DNA of 64,000 bases, taken from the NCBI GenBank assembly GCA_013398955.1, contig VWPU01004452.1, positions 293,713-357,712 on the forward strand, given 5' to 3'. Source of the stretch: Callaeas wilsoni. Its lineage: Eukaryota > Chordata > Aves > Passeriformes > Callaeidae. The stretch's first letter is position 1; each line of letters opens with the position of its first letter. This document shows positions 50,701 to 61,341 of this stretch, piece by piece. Both the position numbers and the translations under genes were made by a program. The notes beneath the pieces were generated by a model. The model had not been told where the DNA came from. It did not search any database and worked only from the letters and a program-made list of their open reading frames with translations.

Positions 50701-53700
50701 GCTTTCCTGGGGATGGCTGAACCCCTGCCTGACCGTGGGAAGTGGTGAATCCATTCCATGGTCCTGTTTTGCTTGTGTGTGCAGCTTTTGCTTTACCTGT
50801 TAAACTGTCTTTGCCTCAACCCATGAGTCTTCTCACTTTACCCTTCTAATTCTCCCTCCCATCCCATGAGGGGCAGAGTGAGCGGGCAGCCATGTGGTGC
50901 CTAGTTAGTGGCTGGGGTTAAACCACAATATATTGTTACATATGTATTTATAAGCCCACGATTGTGGTATATTATGTGTATCTGCTTGAAAAATCATAGG
51001 AGGTTCCTATTTTTTATTTCAAAATAGATACATTCTCTTATTGGGTTATAACTTTCTTACTCTCATTAATATCTGTTCAGTCTGTGTAATGAGTCAATAC
51101 ATTCCCATTTTCTGCGGAGAAAATAAAACAAAAAACACTCATCAAGATTAATATGATCCATAAAAGCAGAAGATGATTTTTCTTTTTTGAAGAGCTATAA
51201 CTGGGGTAAGATGTTCTTTCTCCCCTTTCCAGTGACTTCTGTATTTGTATTTATAAAACAACCCTACCTCAAAGATAGGCTTAAGTCTTATAACAATTAG
51301 AATCATTATTAGAGAAACTGTAAAGTTAAATTCTTTATAATCTTTTCTGTCTGTGGATTTTGAAGCACCTCATATATTGGTACAAAGCACAAAATTCTGC
51401 ATAGCACTGATAGCTTCAAATCTTCACATTTCCTTAATTGCTCCCCAGGTAAGTAGGATAATTTGCTCCAGACTTATGGCTACTGTGGCAACCCAGAAAC
51501 TGACTGGAATATTAAATTGACAGGCTGTAGCGAGTTTTATAGGCTTAACTGGATCAGAGGTTTTGCCTGAACAAAGAAATGACATACAGTATCCTGCAAA
51601 CTGGATAAAAACACAAGGTGAAAACTGGTGGTGGGTTTTTGCATTAACTTTCTTTCCTTCAAAAAGAGAATCTCAAGAAAATAAGAGATATTGGGTGTGG
51701 ATTTTAGAACTGGCAGGGCAGGTGGAGTTTCTCAGGCAACAGCTCATCTGGTTCCTCTCCTGTAGGGTTAAAAGGCAAGGAACTAGTTTGTACCCTGACT
51801 TTCACCCCTCCCACAAGAAGTTTACTTTTTCTTCCCCCTGATCAGAGAATCATAGAATGATTCTTTAAGAGATCTTAAAGGTCATCTAGTTCCAACCCCT
51901 CCGCCATGGGCAGGAATCCTTCCACTAGACTAGGCTATTCAGAGCCCCATCCAGCCTGGTCTTAAACACCTCCAGGTATGGGGAATCCACACCATCTCTG
52001 GGCAGCTTGTGCCAATGCCTCACCACCCTCACTGTAAAGAATTTCTTCCCAGTATCTAACCTAAACCTGCCCTCCTTCAGCTTAAGGCCATTCCTGATCC
52101 CAGTACCCAGAGCTACACTTTGACATATCTTTCCAGAGACCAAGGTGAATGCTATAAAGTTAGATAAACTCAATAATGCTCCCCGCCATTTTTTTTCTTA
52201 TCATTTCTAATAATAACTAAAACAAAGCATTAGATAAAAGACAAAGAAAAGTTAGTGTCCTGTTCTCCCCTTCACTTCCCTTCCCCAATGGAGACTTGGC
52301 ATCCTCACTTTCTTTGCTTTTATTTCAATAAAATGGAAGCCATTTTGGCTTTTAAATAAGCACTGTTTTAAACACAATTACTTTAATCTGCTCTCTGGAA
52401 AACAGAAGGTAAATGTACTGTCACCTCTACCTCTTTCATAAACTGATTGATCTTGGCTACATTTCATGCACAGTCCTGAATTTCTGAAGATGAGGCCACA
52501 GTCAGGTATCAGAAGAGTGGGCCCCACCTGCCCTCCTGGGGTCTGAGCCTTCCAGCCAAAAAGCAGAAGCAGATAAAGGAAATTATTCGTGGTGAAAGGG
52601 CTAGATTTGATACTGTTATTTTTCATACATGTTCAGACACACAGAGGTCTTTTTTTTAAAAAATTGATTATAACTTAAATCAACCAGACAAATGCTGTTT
52701 GAAGTCATCAAAGTACATGGTATAAAAACTCTTCTGCCCTCTAGTGCTGTGAAGCAGTGTGATATCTTAGAAGCACTGATTGATTTTTGGGAGGGGATGA
52801 TATGTAGCATTGCAATCCACCATTTCAGCCACTTTTATCACTGCCAAAGGGAAGGGAGGGGAGTTTAAAAGGTACTTAATAATTTTTGTGTATGAACTTG
52901 AGAGAAATATGATCTCAATATCTGAAACAACAACAAAAGCTACTAAAAAAGTCTTGAAACGGATAAATTGTGCAGCAGCTTGTTAAAGGCACTTTGGGAT
53001 AAATTGGAAATGCTACTACTCAATCAAACAGAGAAAAATCTGAAACAACATCACTGATGGGGAATGTTATGCCATAAGCGAGATGTGTTGTCAAAGCTTC
53101 TTTTAAGTAATGTTTGCAGTTGTGTGGTGAATGCCAGTGGGGCATTGCTGTTCTCCTCACTCCTGCCTTTGAGGGTCTGGGATTCAGTAGAGACGTGCAG
53201 AACAGTCTCACCGTCTCAGGGGCACCACAGTATGCTGGCAGAAAGGGAAAGGATCATATTAAATGGCACCATTAAAGCTCACAGCTCTATCTTTACTAGT
53301 TTAATCTCATAAATTAATCCACATCCTCCTAGAATAAGTCTTCAAAGAGAAAGAGGTAATTGGATATAAATACTCTCCTTACCAAGCCCTGAATTACAGT
53401 GATACGGCAGCAGGCAGCTTTGGGCACTTTGATCTCTTTGCATGATTTTCATTCCCCTTTAAAGCCTTAGTCTTGGGCCTTATTGTTTCATTACTTTTCC
53501 ACTGCCAACTGCTCTCTCTGCTTGCTAATTTGTCCTCTAGCCACTCCCTGTGGCCCTTCCTTAAGAGGCTCGGCCTTCACCCCTAATTATTCTTTGCTGG
53601 CTGTTCTCTTTGTGCTTTCCCTGCAATGAAGCCAGATGAAATATTTGTGCCCACATGTGCATATAAAACCCTGCCAAGACTCTGATGTGTGGGGCCAACT

Positions 53701-56700
53701 GCTGCTTAGTGCATTTCTGGTAAACTTGCACCCCCATGGCACAGCTTCTGCTGAGCGGGAGCCATGTAAACTCCTCCCCACACAATACACCATGTAGATA
53801 AAACCCTTTGTCTTCTCCAAGTGGAACTGACATGTTTTCATCACTCTTTTGATCACCTCGAGTCTCTTAATACACTCTGAACCCAGTCTTGCCTCTTTGC
53901 TGTCACATTAGATTGATAGCTCCTTGAGACAGCAACTGCATTTTGAATTAAGTCTGGCAAAACTGGGCCCTTGTCCTGATTCAGTGAGTTGCACCTTAGG
54001 CATGACAGCAAGATGAATATGCCCAAGGAATTCCTGGTGCCTGAAAATGAAAGGCTGACAAGGAAACTGAGGCTCAGGCTGAGAATAAGTCGCCTGGGTC
54101 CATCACAGTGTGACTTTGCAGGCTCCTTGGACAACTTTTGGACAGACTGCTTAAGTCCACAAGGTGCTTGGTGCCCACAAGGTAAGGGGTGGGACTGCCA
54201 GCACTAGTGCTCTTTCCAGTAGACAGTGGTCTTCCACATAGAACATTTCGATTCAAGGAAGTGATTTAATTTGAAATGCATGAGATTTGAGGTCAGCAGT
54301 CTAGAGTAAGACTTGAATAAGAACAGCAAAGACTATGCTAAAAGTTCCTGAAAATACTATCCTTGGTATCTGCTGCCAATTCCAAATATAACAAGTATTT
54401 CTAGAGTACTTACCAAAAATTCCTAAAGAGCTGAATCAGAATAAATACTAGTTTTTAATGAAGTTGTTTGCTACAAAATCAGAAAACTGGCTTTGCTGAT
54501 GAAGGAACTCTTTCTAGTTCCGATTTTGTGTAAACAGGAAAAATAAGAGTGTATTCTTTCATTTTAGTGTTGGCCCATATGTCTTGGTAACTCCAAATGA
54601 AACCAGAAGAAAACAGTTGCAGCAAAGTAAGTTGAGTTGTCTAATATCATAATACATTATTTCTACTTGAATAACTTTAGACTGCTAGCATTTTATTGCT
54701 CTTGCAACTTTATCCTCATTTTTACAAAGCTTTTATACGTACAGCTATGACAGTAAAGACAGTGCTATGAGCATTCTCCATGATCATGTAGCTTTTCTTG
54801 AGACTGACTCATCATCTGGCTTCACTTCATGCAGAATAAATTTTGTTCAGAAGGGTTTTGGTAATTTCAGTGCTGGAGCTGTTCAAGATGGCTTCTACAA
54901 GACTATGCTGGAATTAGCTCTATCCAACTTTTACAGGGTTGAATTCATATTGGAGAACTTTGAGCAGTCTCAGGGTTAGAAGGAGGAAGAAAAAATATAA
55001 ATAAGAAATATTTTTGAAAATACTCCCATGTGGAAGCAAAAGCAACTGCAGACACTGTTGGTTCTTGAGCATGCATTTAAGGATTGTAGGTGGGTCTTTT
55101 ACTGACGCTGGTAAAAGTAATTTTAGGTGGAAATTATTTGTAGATATATGTTCACTTTTGCTTTGCTTTCAGTCTTGCTGGTGAAAGTAGCTAAGCAGGA
55201 ATACTCTGAACATCTACCAGAAGGATCAGGCATGTGTTGAAATCTTTTATTGACAAAGTTACAGCAAGAGTCAGTTGTGAAATAAATTCTGTAGACAGAA
55301 GTGACTGAGCACAGCAGTCCTACACTCCTGGGCATTGATTTATGCCAAATATGAAAGCTGAAGGAGTGTGAGTCAGCACTTCTCGTGTCTTGAGTCCTTG
55401 AGGGAACAGTGCAATTAAATCCTTTCTTCTCAAACATTGTGAGTTTGGCTGAAGTGCTTCACCAGCAGGCTGGTATGGGTTTGGGTTCCTTTGGTTGCAA
55501 GAAAAAAAATGGAGGATGAATAGCAGCAGATCATCTTAGACCTGACTGTGACGTTAACAGGAAAGGTGCTGCTGCTCTAATAAAGATATGTTTTCACTTT
55601 GTGGCACCAGTATGAAAGGTCTGTCAAGTATTTCTGTCTTGGATGCTGGCAGAGGTAGGACCTCAGAAGTAGAGAACACAGTCTCTACTTAAATGCTTGT
55701 TTTAAAGGTGAAATAAAAAGCTATTCTCTGTCTTTGGGGTCTCTTTTGAAGCTTACCCAAATACTGGCTTTATCCTGTCAGAGGAGGGCTCGTATTAGCC
55801 TCCGATAGCCATAGCCAGCCATTAGGGCATACGGTTAGAAAGAGTGAAATAAGCTCCTAGAGCAAGTGAAGTGCTAGTGTGAAACACAGCTCCTCTTTCC
55901 GTAGGCTTTGTTGGCCTTGCTATTGAAAGGAACTGTTGTGTTTTTTCCTCTGTCAGTCGACAGAGAGAGGAGTTAAATCAGCCAGCCATCCTAGAGCATA
56001 TGGCTGCACCCCGGCTGTATTGACTTCCACTGACTACACTGGGAGCTTGCTGCCCATCTCACATGTGGGCGCCTATGTTGAAGTGTCTTAATTTGAAGCT
56101 GATTTGTGCATTCCTCCTGGTTTTATTTAGGGAGCATGTGTTTGGGAGGGAAAATTACTTTTCATTTCTCTGCTGGGGAGCGCTACACCACAAGAATTTC
56201 CCTCTATGCAGCAATAACATCTTAATCGTGACAACTTCTGTTTTACCTGAAGGAGTAAGTACTGTGGCACTTACCTATAGGTTCCCAGGGGTTTAAAAGC
56301 AGTCTATTAGCAATCTCTTAGCTGGTTTTGGCTCTACTTTTGGGGTTGAGTTCTAGGGTTGCTCACTATTCCAGTCTCAAGTTAGGGAAAATGCTTGCCT
56401 TGTTAGCTGATCATTGCAGTGACTGAGTAACCTCTTGTGCAGTTGTCTGCATCCCTTGAGAACAAGTTTGTTCCTAGATGGTCTTCAGGATTACACACAA
56501 TTAGCAGTAATGGCTTCTTTTTAGTATTCCCTCTAACTTCCATATATTTATTTCTTGTTATACCTGCTCAGTTGCTAAGAAAGAGCTCGATGACCTGGAG
56601 CAGTGGAAGAAAGAACACAGGCCAGGGCCAATTACATCGGTGCCACAGAGACTGGGTAAGACGTGTAAATCAGCAATTGTGAATTGCAAAATTTTATTTT

Positions 56701-59700
56701 CTAGGACATGAGACATGTTTCACTTTTTCTCACTACTTGTTAAAGAGATTCAGTGTCAATAAGGACTGACATGAGCCTATTGTATGTGCTCTGTGCTTCT
56801 TGATGATCATGGCAAGGAAGATGTTTCTGAAACAAAACAGCACAGATTGTCACTCAAGAAATCTGTCAAGATCAGAGTTAGAAAATCTGTAGAACATTTG
56901 GAGAAGACAGGTGGATTAACCCTCCTGCTGTTTACACTGTCTGTGGTCGATGTCTCTGAGGGAGCACATACTTGTCATTAGTGTGCAGATGGACAGCATG
57001 TTGGAGACCCTCCAGTTACCCATAAGAAAACTCCTCTTTGTTATTATGTGTGCTTTCCTGGCTGCTGGCTCTTGAAGAGGCCAAAGTGATCCCTGCAGCT
57101 TCAGCATTTGCAGGCTAAATGTGCATGAAGCTCTCTATTACCAATTTTATAAAGATAACAACAGACAAGGAAATGAAAAACAGGGTAAAAAGCTGCAGAA
57201 ACTTAAGACACACTGAACGTAATTGATGTGCTTGCTAAGATAACCAAGATGTTTTCTAGATGGGTGAGGGAAAGTGTAGGAGATATCTTGAATTGCAACC
57301 ACTATAAAGTATTGAATTTAGTGATATTTCAGACTTAGTTTAAAAAAGTTTTAGAAAAGCAGAGCTGCCCTTCCTTACCTTGGCTGTTGTAGGAGAATTT
57401 GGGGTGCACAGTGCAGGATATGGTCTGCTTTGACCTGCAAACTAAGTTCTTTCTCTGCCAGGCTACACGGTAAGTTTGCAGTGGTGTACAGTGTATAAAA
57501 ATTGACAGCAGGCAGGAGACAGAAGAATTTGAACTGGCTCCAACCCAGAGTTGATTTTTAGCTCAAGGTGATCCTGGTCCCACATGTTCTGCCCTGCAGC
57601 TGAGTCACAGTTGTTTGCAGTGGTGGCAATGCCCTGTATTCCCACCATCATGCGCAGTCGTGTGGCTAGACAAAGTCTTTGTGAGTTCGTGTCTAACATC
57701 CTGCTTCTTGCTTGTGAGTAGTTCCTAGAAGACATACTTCTGTCGCAAGAAGACTGTAGAGATTTTTGCTGAAGAAAGTGAAATCTGGAAAAAGAAATTT
57801 GGCGTGTTTGGTGTGTGCAGGCTGGCTGCATGACTGAAGGTGTCCCTTAAACCTGCAGTGACTGTGTCATGAGTCTTAACTTCTGGCCCCACTGCCACTG
57901 CCAAAAACTTTCTTGGCAAAGAAGCAACTTAAGAGGAAAAAAAAAAAGAAAGGAAGAAAATGTGATGTCTTTAGTCACTGTCTACCTGCCACTTCGACTC
58001 TTGGAGACTGAGACACAGGCACTGTGTTCAGTGCCTCTGAAAAGAACTGAGGCGCAAAGATTATTAGAACATATCATTCCCACAGGAACAAATTTGGAAC
58101 TGAAGTGGCATCTCTAATTTCACCACTGTAGGTACACATTAAAGGAAAAAAGTATCATGTGTTATTTTCTCAGAGTGATTTTAAGGGACTACACATCTAG
58201 TCCAAATCACTAAATAAAATCTCTAAATAAAGTTGAAATTTCTGAAAGTTTAAGTTTTTTAACACTTGTGCTCTCCATAGAGAAATAAGTATTCTGGATT
58301 TCAGCTCTAATATTTGAATGGCAAACTTTCAGGCATCATGGAGAGATGAGAGCAATGAAGGATGCAAGTTCCACTCTCCTCCATAAGCAACAAGTGGAGC
58401 AACAAGTCATGCCTGATAAAAGCAACGGTCTCTTTTCTGGTATTATTGTATATGATCACAACACCCTCTGACTTCAGTGAAGCATTTGACACGTTACAGC
58501 CAAGCCAACTTGAATGAATTAAACCTGGCTGAAAGGCTATAGGCAATTTCTAATTATGATCAGAAAAATGTTTGTTCCGAGACAATGTCCACCAGTACAC
58601 GCAAAAAAGCTACAGTGCACAAAAAAAATTTTGCCAGTAAAAGGCTAAAGAAAGACAAAGACTAAGCATCCAAAAGGTTTCAAACTTTTTTACCAGCAGT
58701 TTTATTTTCTAGACCTGGGGAGGAGACACTCTGCAATGCCAGCTGTATGCTTATTGCTACCCTAAGCTTGTTGCTTGTATACTGTATGGCCACTCTCTCT
58801 TGAGAACTTGTCTTAGGGATTTATTTGTGTCCATAGAAATGTTGCCACACTTAGGGAATTGATCTCCCATTCACTGAATGTCACAAAACACCTAAAGATT
58901 AGTTACCTTCCATTAGTAAATGGAGAAAGCTACGCTTAGACAGGACTAATCCTTTCTGAAAGGTCGAGTATAGTTGTCTTAAATTTCATAGAATGGCTTG
59001 AGTCTGAAGGAAACTTAATTATCATTTAGTTTTAACCGCCCTACCATGGGCAGGGACATCTTCCACTAGACCAGGTTGCTCAAAGCCCCATCCAACCTGG
59101 CCTTGAACACTTCCAGGGATGGGGCATCCATAGCTTCTCTGGGAAATCTGTGCCAGTGGCTGAGCACGTCATAGTGAAAAATTTCTTTATTATATTCAGT
59201 CTAAATCTCTTCTCTTTCAGTTTAAAGCCATTTCTCCTTGTCCTATCACTGTATGTCCTTGCAAAAAATTCCCTCTCCAGCTCTTTTGTAGGCCCCTTCA
59301 GGTACTGAAAGGCTGCTAGGAGGTCTTCCTGGAGCCTTCTCCTCTCCTGGGTGAACAACCCCAGCTCTCTCTGCCTGTCTTCACAGGAGAGGTGCTCCAG
59401 CTCTCCGATCACCTTTGAGGCCCTCCTATGGACTCAGTCTAGCAGGTCCATGTCCTTCTTATATTGGGGCTCCACAGCTGCATGGGCTCCAGAGCTCCAG
59501 ATGGGCTCTCACCAGAGCAGAACAGAGAGGCAGAAACACCTCCCTTGACTGGCTGCCCATGCTGCTTTTGATACAGCCCAGGATATCAGGCACCTTGGGT
59601 AGCACAGATTGGTCCAGCTGCTTCTATGAAATTCAGAGTAACATAGAGGGGAATTTCTCACGAAAATAATAAATTGGCAAAATACAGCCCCCATCCTCAG

Positions 59701-61341
59701 AATGGAGTGAGGGCTGCTGTTACTTTTTGCAACAACTGAGGGAAAAATTATTTTCTTTCCTAAAGCAAGAAAATACTTTGAAAAATAAAGCAGAGTAATC
59801 GAATCAAAGTCACTCCCTCCATCCCTTGAGACCTAGTATCACTTTCTTTATGTGGCTGGGGTTTTTTTTGTTGGTTTTTTTTTTTTTTTGGTGGGGTTTT
59901 TGTTTCTTTTTATTGAAGGCTGAACATTATGGCCAGAGCTTTAGATGTTCACAAAAGGGAGTCCATGCCTTTGGAAAAGGACACCTTCTACTACCTGGAT
60001 ATGAATGTGAGGTCTGTGGGAAAAGGCTTTTACTTCCGTTTCAGAAAGGGGTTTCTTCCTCAAGCTCCAAGACATTACTTAAAAAATAATAAAATGATAG
60101 CATCCCGTTAGAGCTGGCAGAGTCCAAGATCCTAAATGTGATAAAAGAGAAACTTTTTAACGATAGAATTTCTGACTGTAATGTGTGACAGACTGAGCAA
60201 AGGTGAGGATAGTTTGATCTGAAAATGAAAACTCACCTGCAAAGCATGACTGATTTTCTGAAAATGGAATAGTTCCTCAGTAAACTGATCATATATTGTA
60301 GGGACATATTTGTAGAGTGGATGATACAGTGAGTGCTCTGTAAATAACAGGCAAGTCCTTTTGATGGATGAATAAAATGATCAAAAAGGTCTCCTATCTG
60401 TTCTCTTTAATGTCAGACAGCTACTGTAATTCTGAAAAAATTCCTATATATGCATGCATCCAATCTATTATATTGCTGTATTCTGAAATGACTGGCATTT
60501 GCAGTGAAAATGCTCATACAAAATGCCATTTATATTTTTGGTTTTTTTTAAGGTGGAAACGAATCAGAGGCTCAAGTAAGACAAAACCAGCAAATGATTC
60601 TCATGCAATCTAAATACCAGAAAAAGGTCAGTAAGAAAAAATGAGTTTGTTTATTTTTAGAACTCAAAAGAAAGATTTTCCTGAAGTCTTTCATATGACT
60701 ACAAAATGAACTCACAGCTGCTTGACAGGAGAAAGTCATGAAACCTGAAGGAAGCAGCAGAAAATCAGAAACTAATGTTCTGCACCAAAGAAAATGAGAA
60801 ATCTGTCCATAAATATGTAGCAATCTATATCACAGATGATATCTCAAATAACAACCAGTACAGTTGTAAAGTCACTTATATGCTGTGCTGTATCTTCCGA
60901 CATGCTGCTTACGCTTGGACTAATTGATCAATGTACCACCCTGTCCCGTGCTTATGTGGAAATGTTGTTCCTGTTGCAAGAGGTATAAATGCTTGTAAGT
61001 TATCAATCAGCTCTGTGAGTCCTCGCATGGATGCCCATTTATCAGTCCTAGATTTCTCAGCCTTCTTAAAGCCATTATTGGAGTAGCTGTTGCACAGCCT
61101 GCATTATTCAGTGTCTTATTTTAAGGGAAAAAATTCCAGAAACTTTCCCCAAACACACTTAAGGTTTGAAAGATGTGCACTATAGGAGTCAAGTTACCTT
61201 ATATATTCCTTGTAGACATAAATATGTAAAATAACTGCCTATGTTTATGTCACACAGCACAAGAGAGAAGAGTATGTAAAAGCAAAAAAGGCAGCTGAAG
61301 AAGCTGAAATCCTGAAAAAGAAAGCAATTCAGAGAGAAAAG
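44713..61341 (+). CDS. EPSTI1: EPSTI1 gene, 5' part (continues past right edge)
   Basis: Four exons on the plus strand (54568-54626, 56572-56655, 60553-60626, 61258-61341) join in one frame through GT-AG introns. The peptide aligns by eye with human EPSTI1 from its SAYTLIAPNINRR region through LEKWKEQNRAKPVHLVPRRL and the MQSKYKQKL...KKEAEEAE...KAIQREK coiled-coil region. A short first coding exon at 44713-44768 is proposed because it has the right intron phase and lies beside an interferon-response motif. Known of the family: EPSTI1 is an interferon-induced gene, linked to epithelial-stromal interaction and antiviral and macrophage responses; no catalytic activity is known. The remaining exons are not in the window, so this is a partial gene. 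Confidence 0.9.
47900..48395 (-). mobile_element. LTR-like sequence, possible alpharetrovirus-type
   Basis: On the minus strand the order is a candidate TGTTGTAG start near 48392, a CCAAT box at 48074-48070, then AATAAACAAGAACGC at 47996-47982 followed by a short GC-richer tail. This U3-R-U5 pattern and the context of the poly(A) signal recall avian leukosis-type LTRs. CpG content is higher than in neighbours. No target duplication was found, so limits and family are uncertain. It is antisense within EPSTI1 intron 1. Confidence 0.4.
50337..50930 (+). mobile_element. Solo LTR of a widespread avian ERVL-type family
   Basis: Begins TGTGCTGGTTTTGGG and ends with GGCTGGGGTTAAACCACAA. These are the ends of an LTR family I recognise from many bird genomes. 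A TATATA box sits at 50610-50615 and GTTAAA stands where I expect an ATTAAA poly(A) signal. The last two bases are TA rather than CA and I see no target duplication, so the copy is old. It lies in EPSTI1 intron 1 in the gene's own orientation. Confidence 0.82.
51846..52140 (-). mobile_element. CR1 LINE fragment (antisense)
   Basis: AGAGAATCATAGAATGATTC, GGTCATCTAGTTCCAACCCC, GCCATGGGCAGGAATCCTTC and TAAAGAATTTCTTCCCAGTA follow the CR1 3' region in reverse. Located in EPSTI1 intron 1. Confidence 0.92.
54122..54181 (+). CDS. Possible in-frame 60-bp cassette exon of EPSTI1
   Basis: A 60-nt segment lies between an acceptor-like GACTTTGCAG and a strong donor AAG|GTAAGG. Entered in phase 2 it is open, reading LLGQLLDRLLKSTRCLVPT, and it leaves in phase 2, so it could be spliced between the proposed exon 1 and exon A without shifting the frame. 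It has no recognised homology and could be chance. Confidence 0.22.
54568..54626 (+). CDS. EPSTI1: EPSTI1 internal exon A
   Basis: 59 nt after acceptor TTCATTTTAG, with donor AAA|GTAAGT. It encodes VGPYVLVTPNETRRKQLQQ in phase 2-in, 1-out. It corresponds to human SAYTLIAPNINRRNEIQR: the spacing of Y, L, P-N and RR is kept. It joins in frame to the next exon, completing Ile. Confidence 0.85.
54627..56571 (+). other. EPSTI1: EPSTI1 intron between exons A and B
   Basis: 1.9 kb, GT-AG, no named repeat seen. Confidence 0.8.
56572..56655 (+). CDS. EPSTI1: EPSTI1 internal exon B
   Basis: 84 nt, acceptor CTGCTCAG, donor GTAAGA, phase 1 in and out. It encodes AKKELDDLEQWKKEHRPGPI followed by TSVPQRL. 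Human EPSTI1 has AEQELANLEKWKEQNRAKPV and HLVPRRL here, the clearest identity signal for this gene in the window. Confidence 0.93.
58987..59640 (-). mobile_element. Longer CR1 LINE copy (antisense)
   Basis: Starts TTTCATAGAATGGCTTGAGT and runs through CTTGTCCTATCACTGTATGT, CAGGTACTGAAAGGCTGCTA, GGAGAGGTGCTCCAGCTCTC and GCTGCTTTTGATACAGCCCA, about 650 bp of contiguous CR1 3' region in reverse. It lies in the EPSTI1 intron between the exons at 56.6 and 60.6 kb. No functional frame. Confidence 0.93.
59857..59911 (+). repeat. T-rich run with G blocks
   Basis: Runs of eight, sixteen and five T broken by GTTGG and GGTGGGG, in an EPSTI1 intron. Confidence 0.85.
60553..60626 (+). CDS. EPSTI1: EPSTI1 internal exon C
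   Basis: 74 nt, acceptor TTTTTTTAAG, donor GTCAGT, phase 1 in and 0 out. After completing Gly it encodes GNESEAQVRQNQQMILMQSK then YQKK, matching human GSQSETEVRQKQQLQLMQSK YKQK. Confidence 0.94.
60627..61257 (+). other. EPSTI1: EPSTI1 intron between exons C and D
   Basis: 0.63 kb, donor GTCAGT and acceptor CACACAG; nothing else visible. Confidence 0.85.
61258..61341 (+). CDS. EPSTI1: EPSTI1 internal exon D
   Basis: 84 nt (28 codons), acceptor GTCACACAG, donor GTAAAT, phase 0 in and out. It encodes HKREEYVKAKKAAEEAEILK followed by KKAIQREK, matching the charged coiled-coil of the human protein (KREESVRIKKEAEEAELQKM, KAIQREK). The next human exon (SNKLEEKKRLQEN...) has no counterpart before the window ends. 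Confidence 0.93.

Larger units (their letters stand above)
44769..54567 (+). other. EPSTI1: Presumed EPSTI1 intron 1
   Basis: 9.8 kb if the first exon is right. It contains the LTR-like sequence at 47.9-48.4 kb, the LTR at 50337-50930, the CR1 at 51846-52140 and the possible cassette exon at 54122-54181. Confidence 0.45.
56656..60552 (+). other. EPSTI1: EPSTI1 intron between exons B and C
   Basis: 3.9 kb, GT-AG, holding the CR1 copy at 58987-59640 and a T/G-rich run at 59857-59911. Confidence 0.85.

Noticed and set aside
59080..59412. 110-codon minus-strand frame resembling translated repeat
   Set aside because: It is CR1 LINE 3' sequence and a small fragment without reverse transcriptase motifs.
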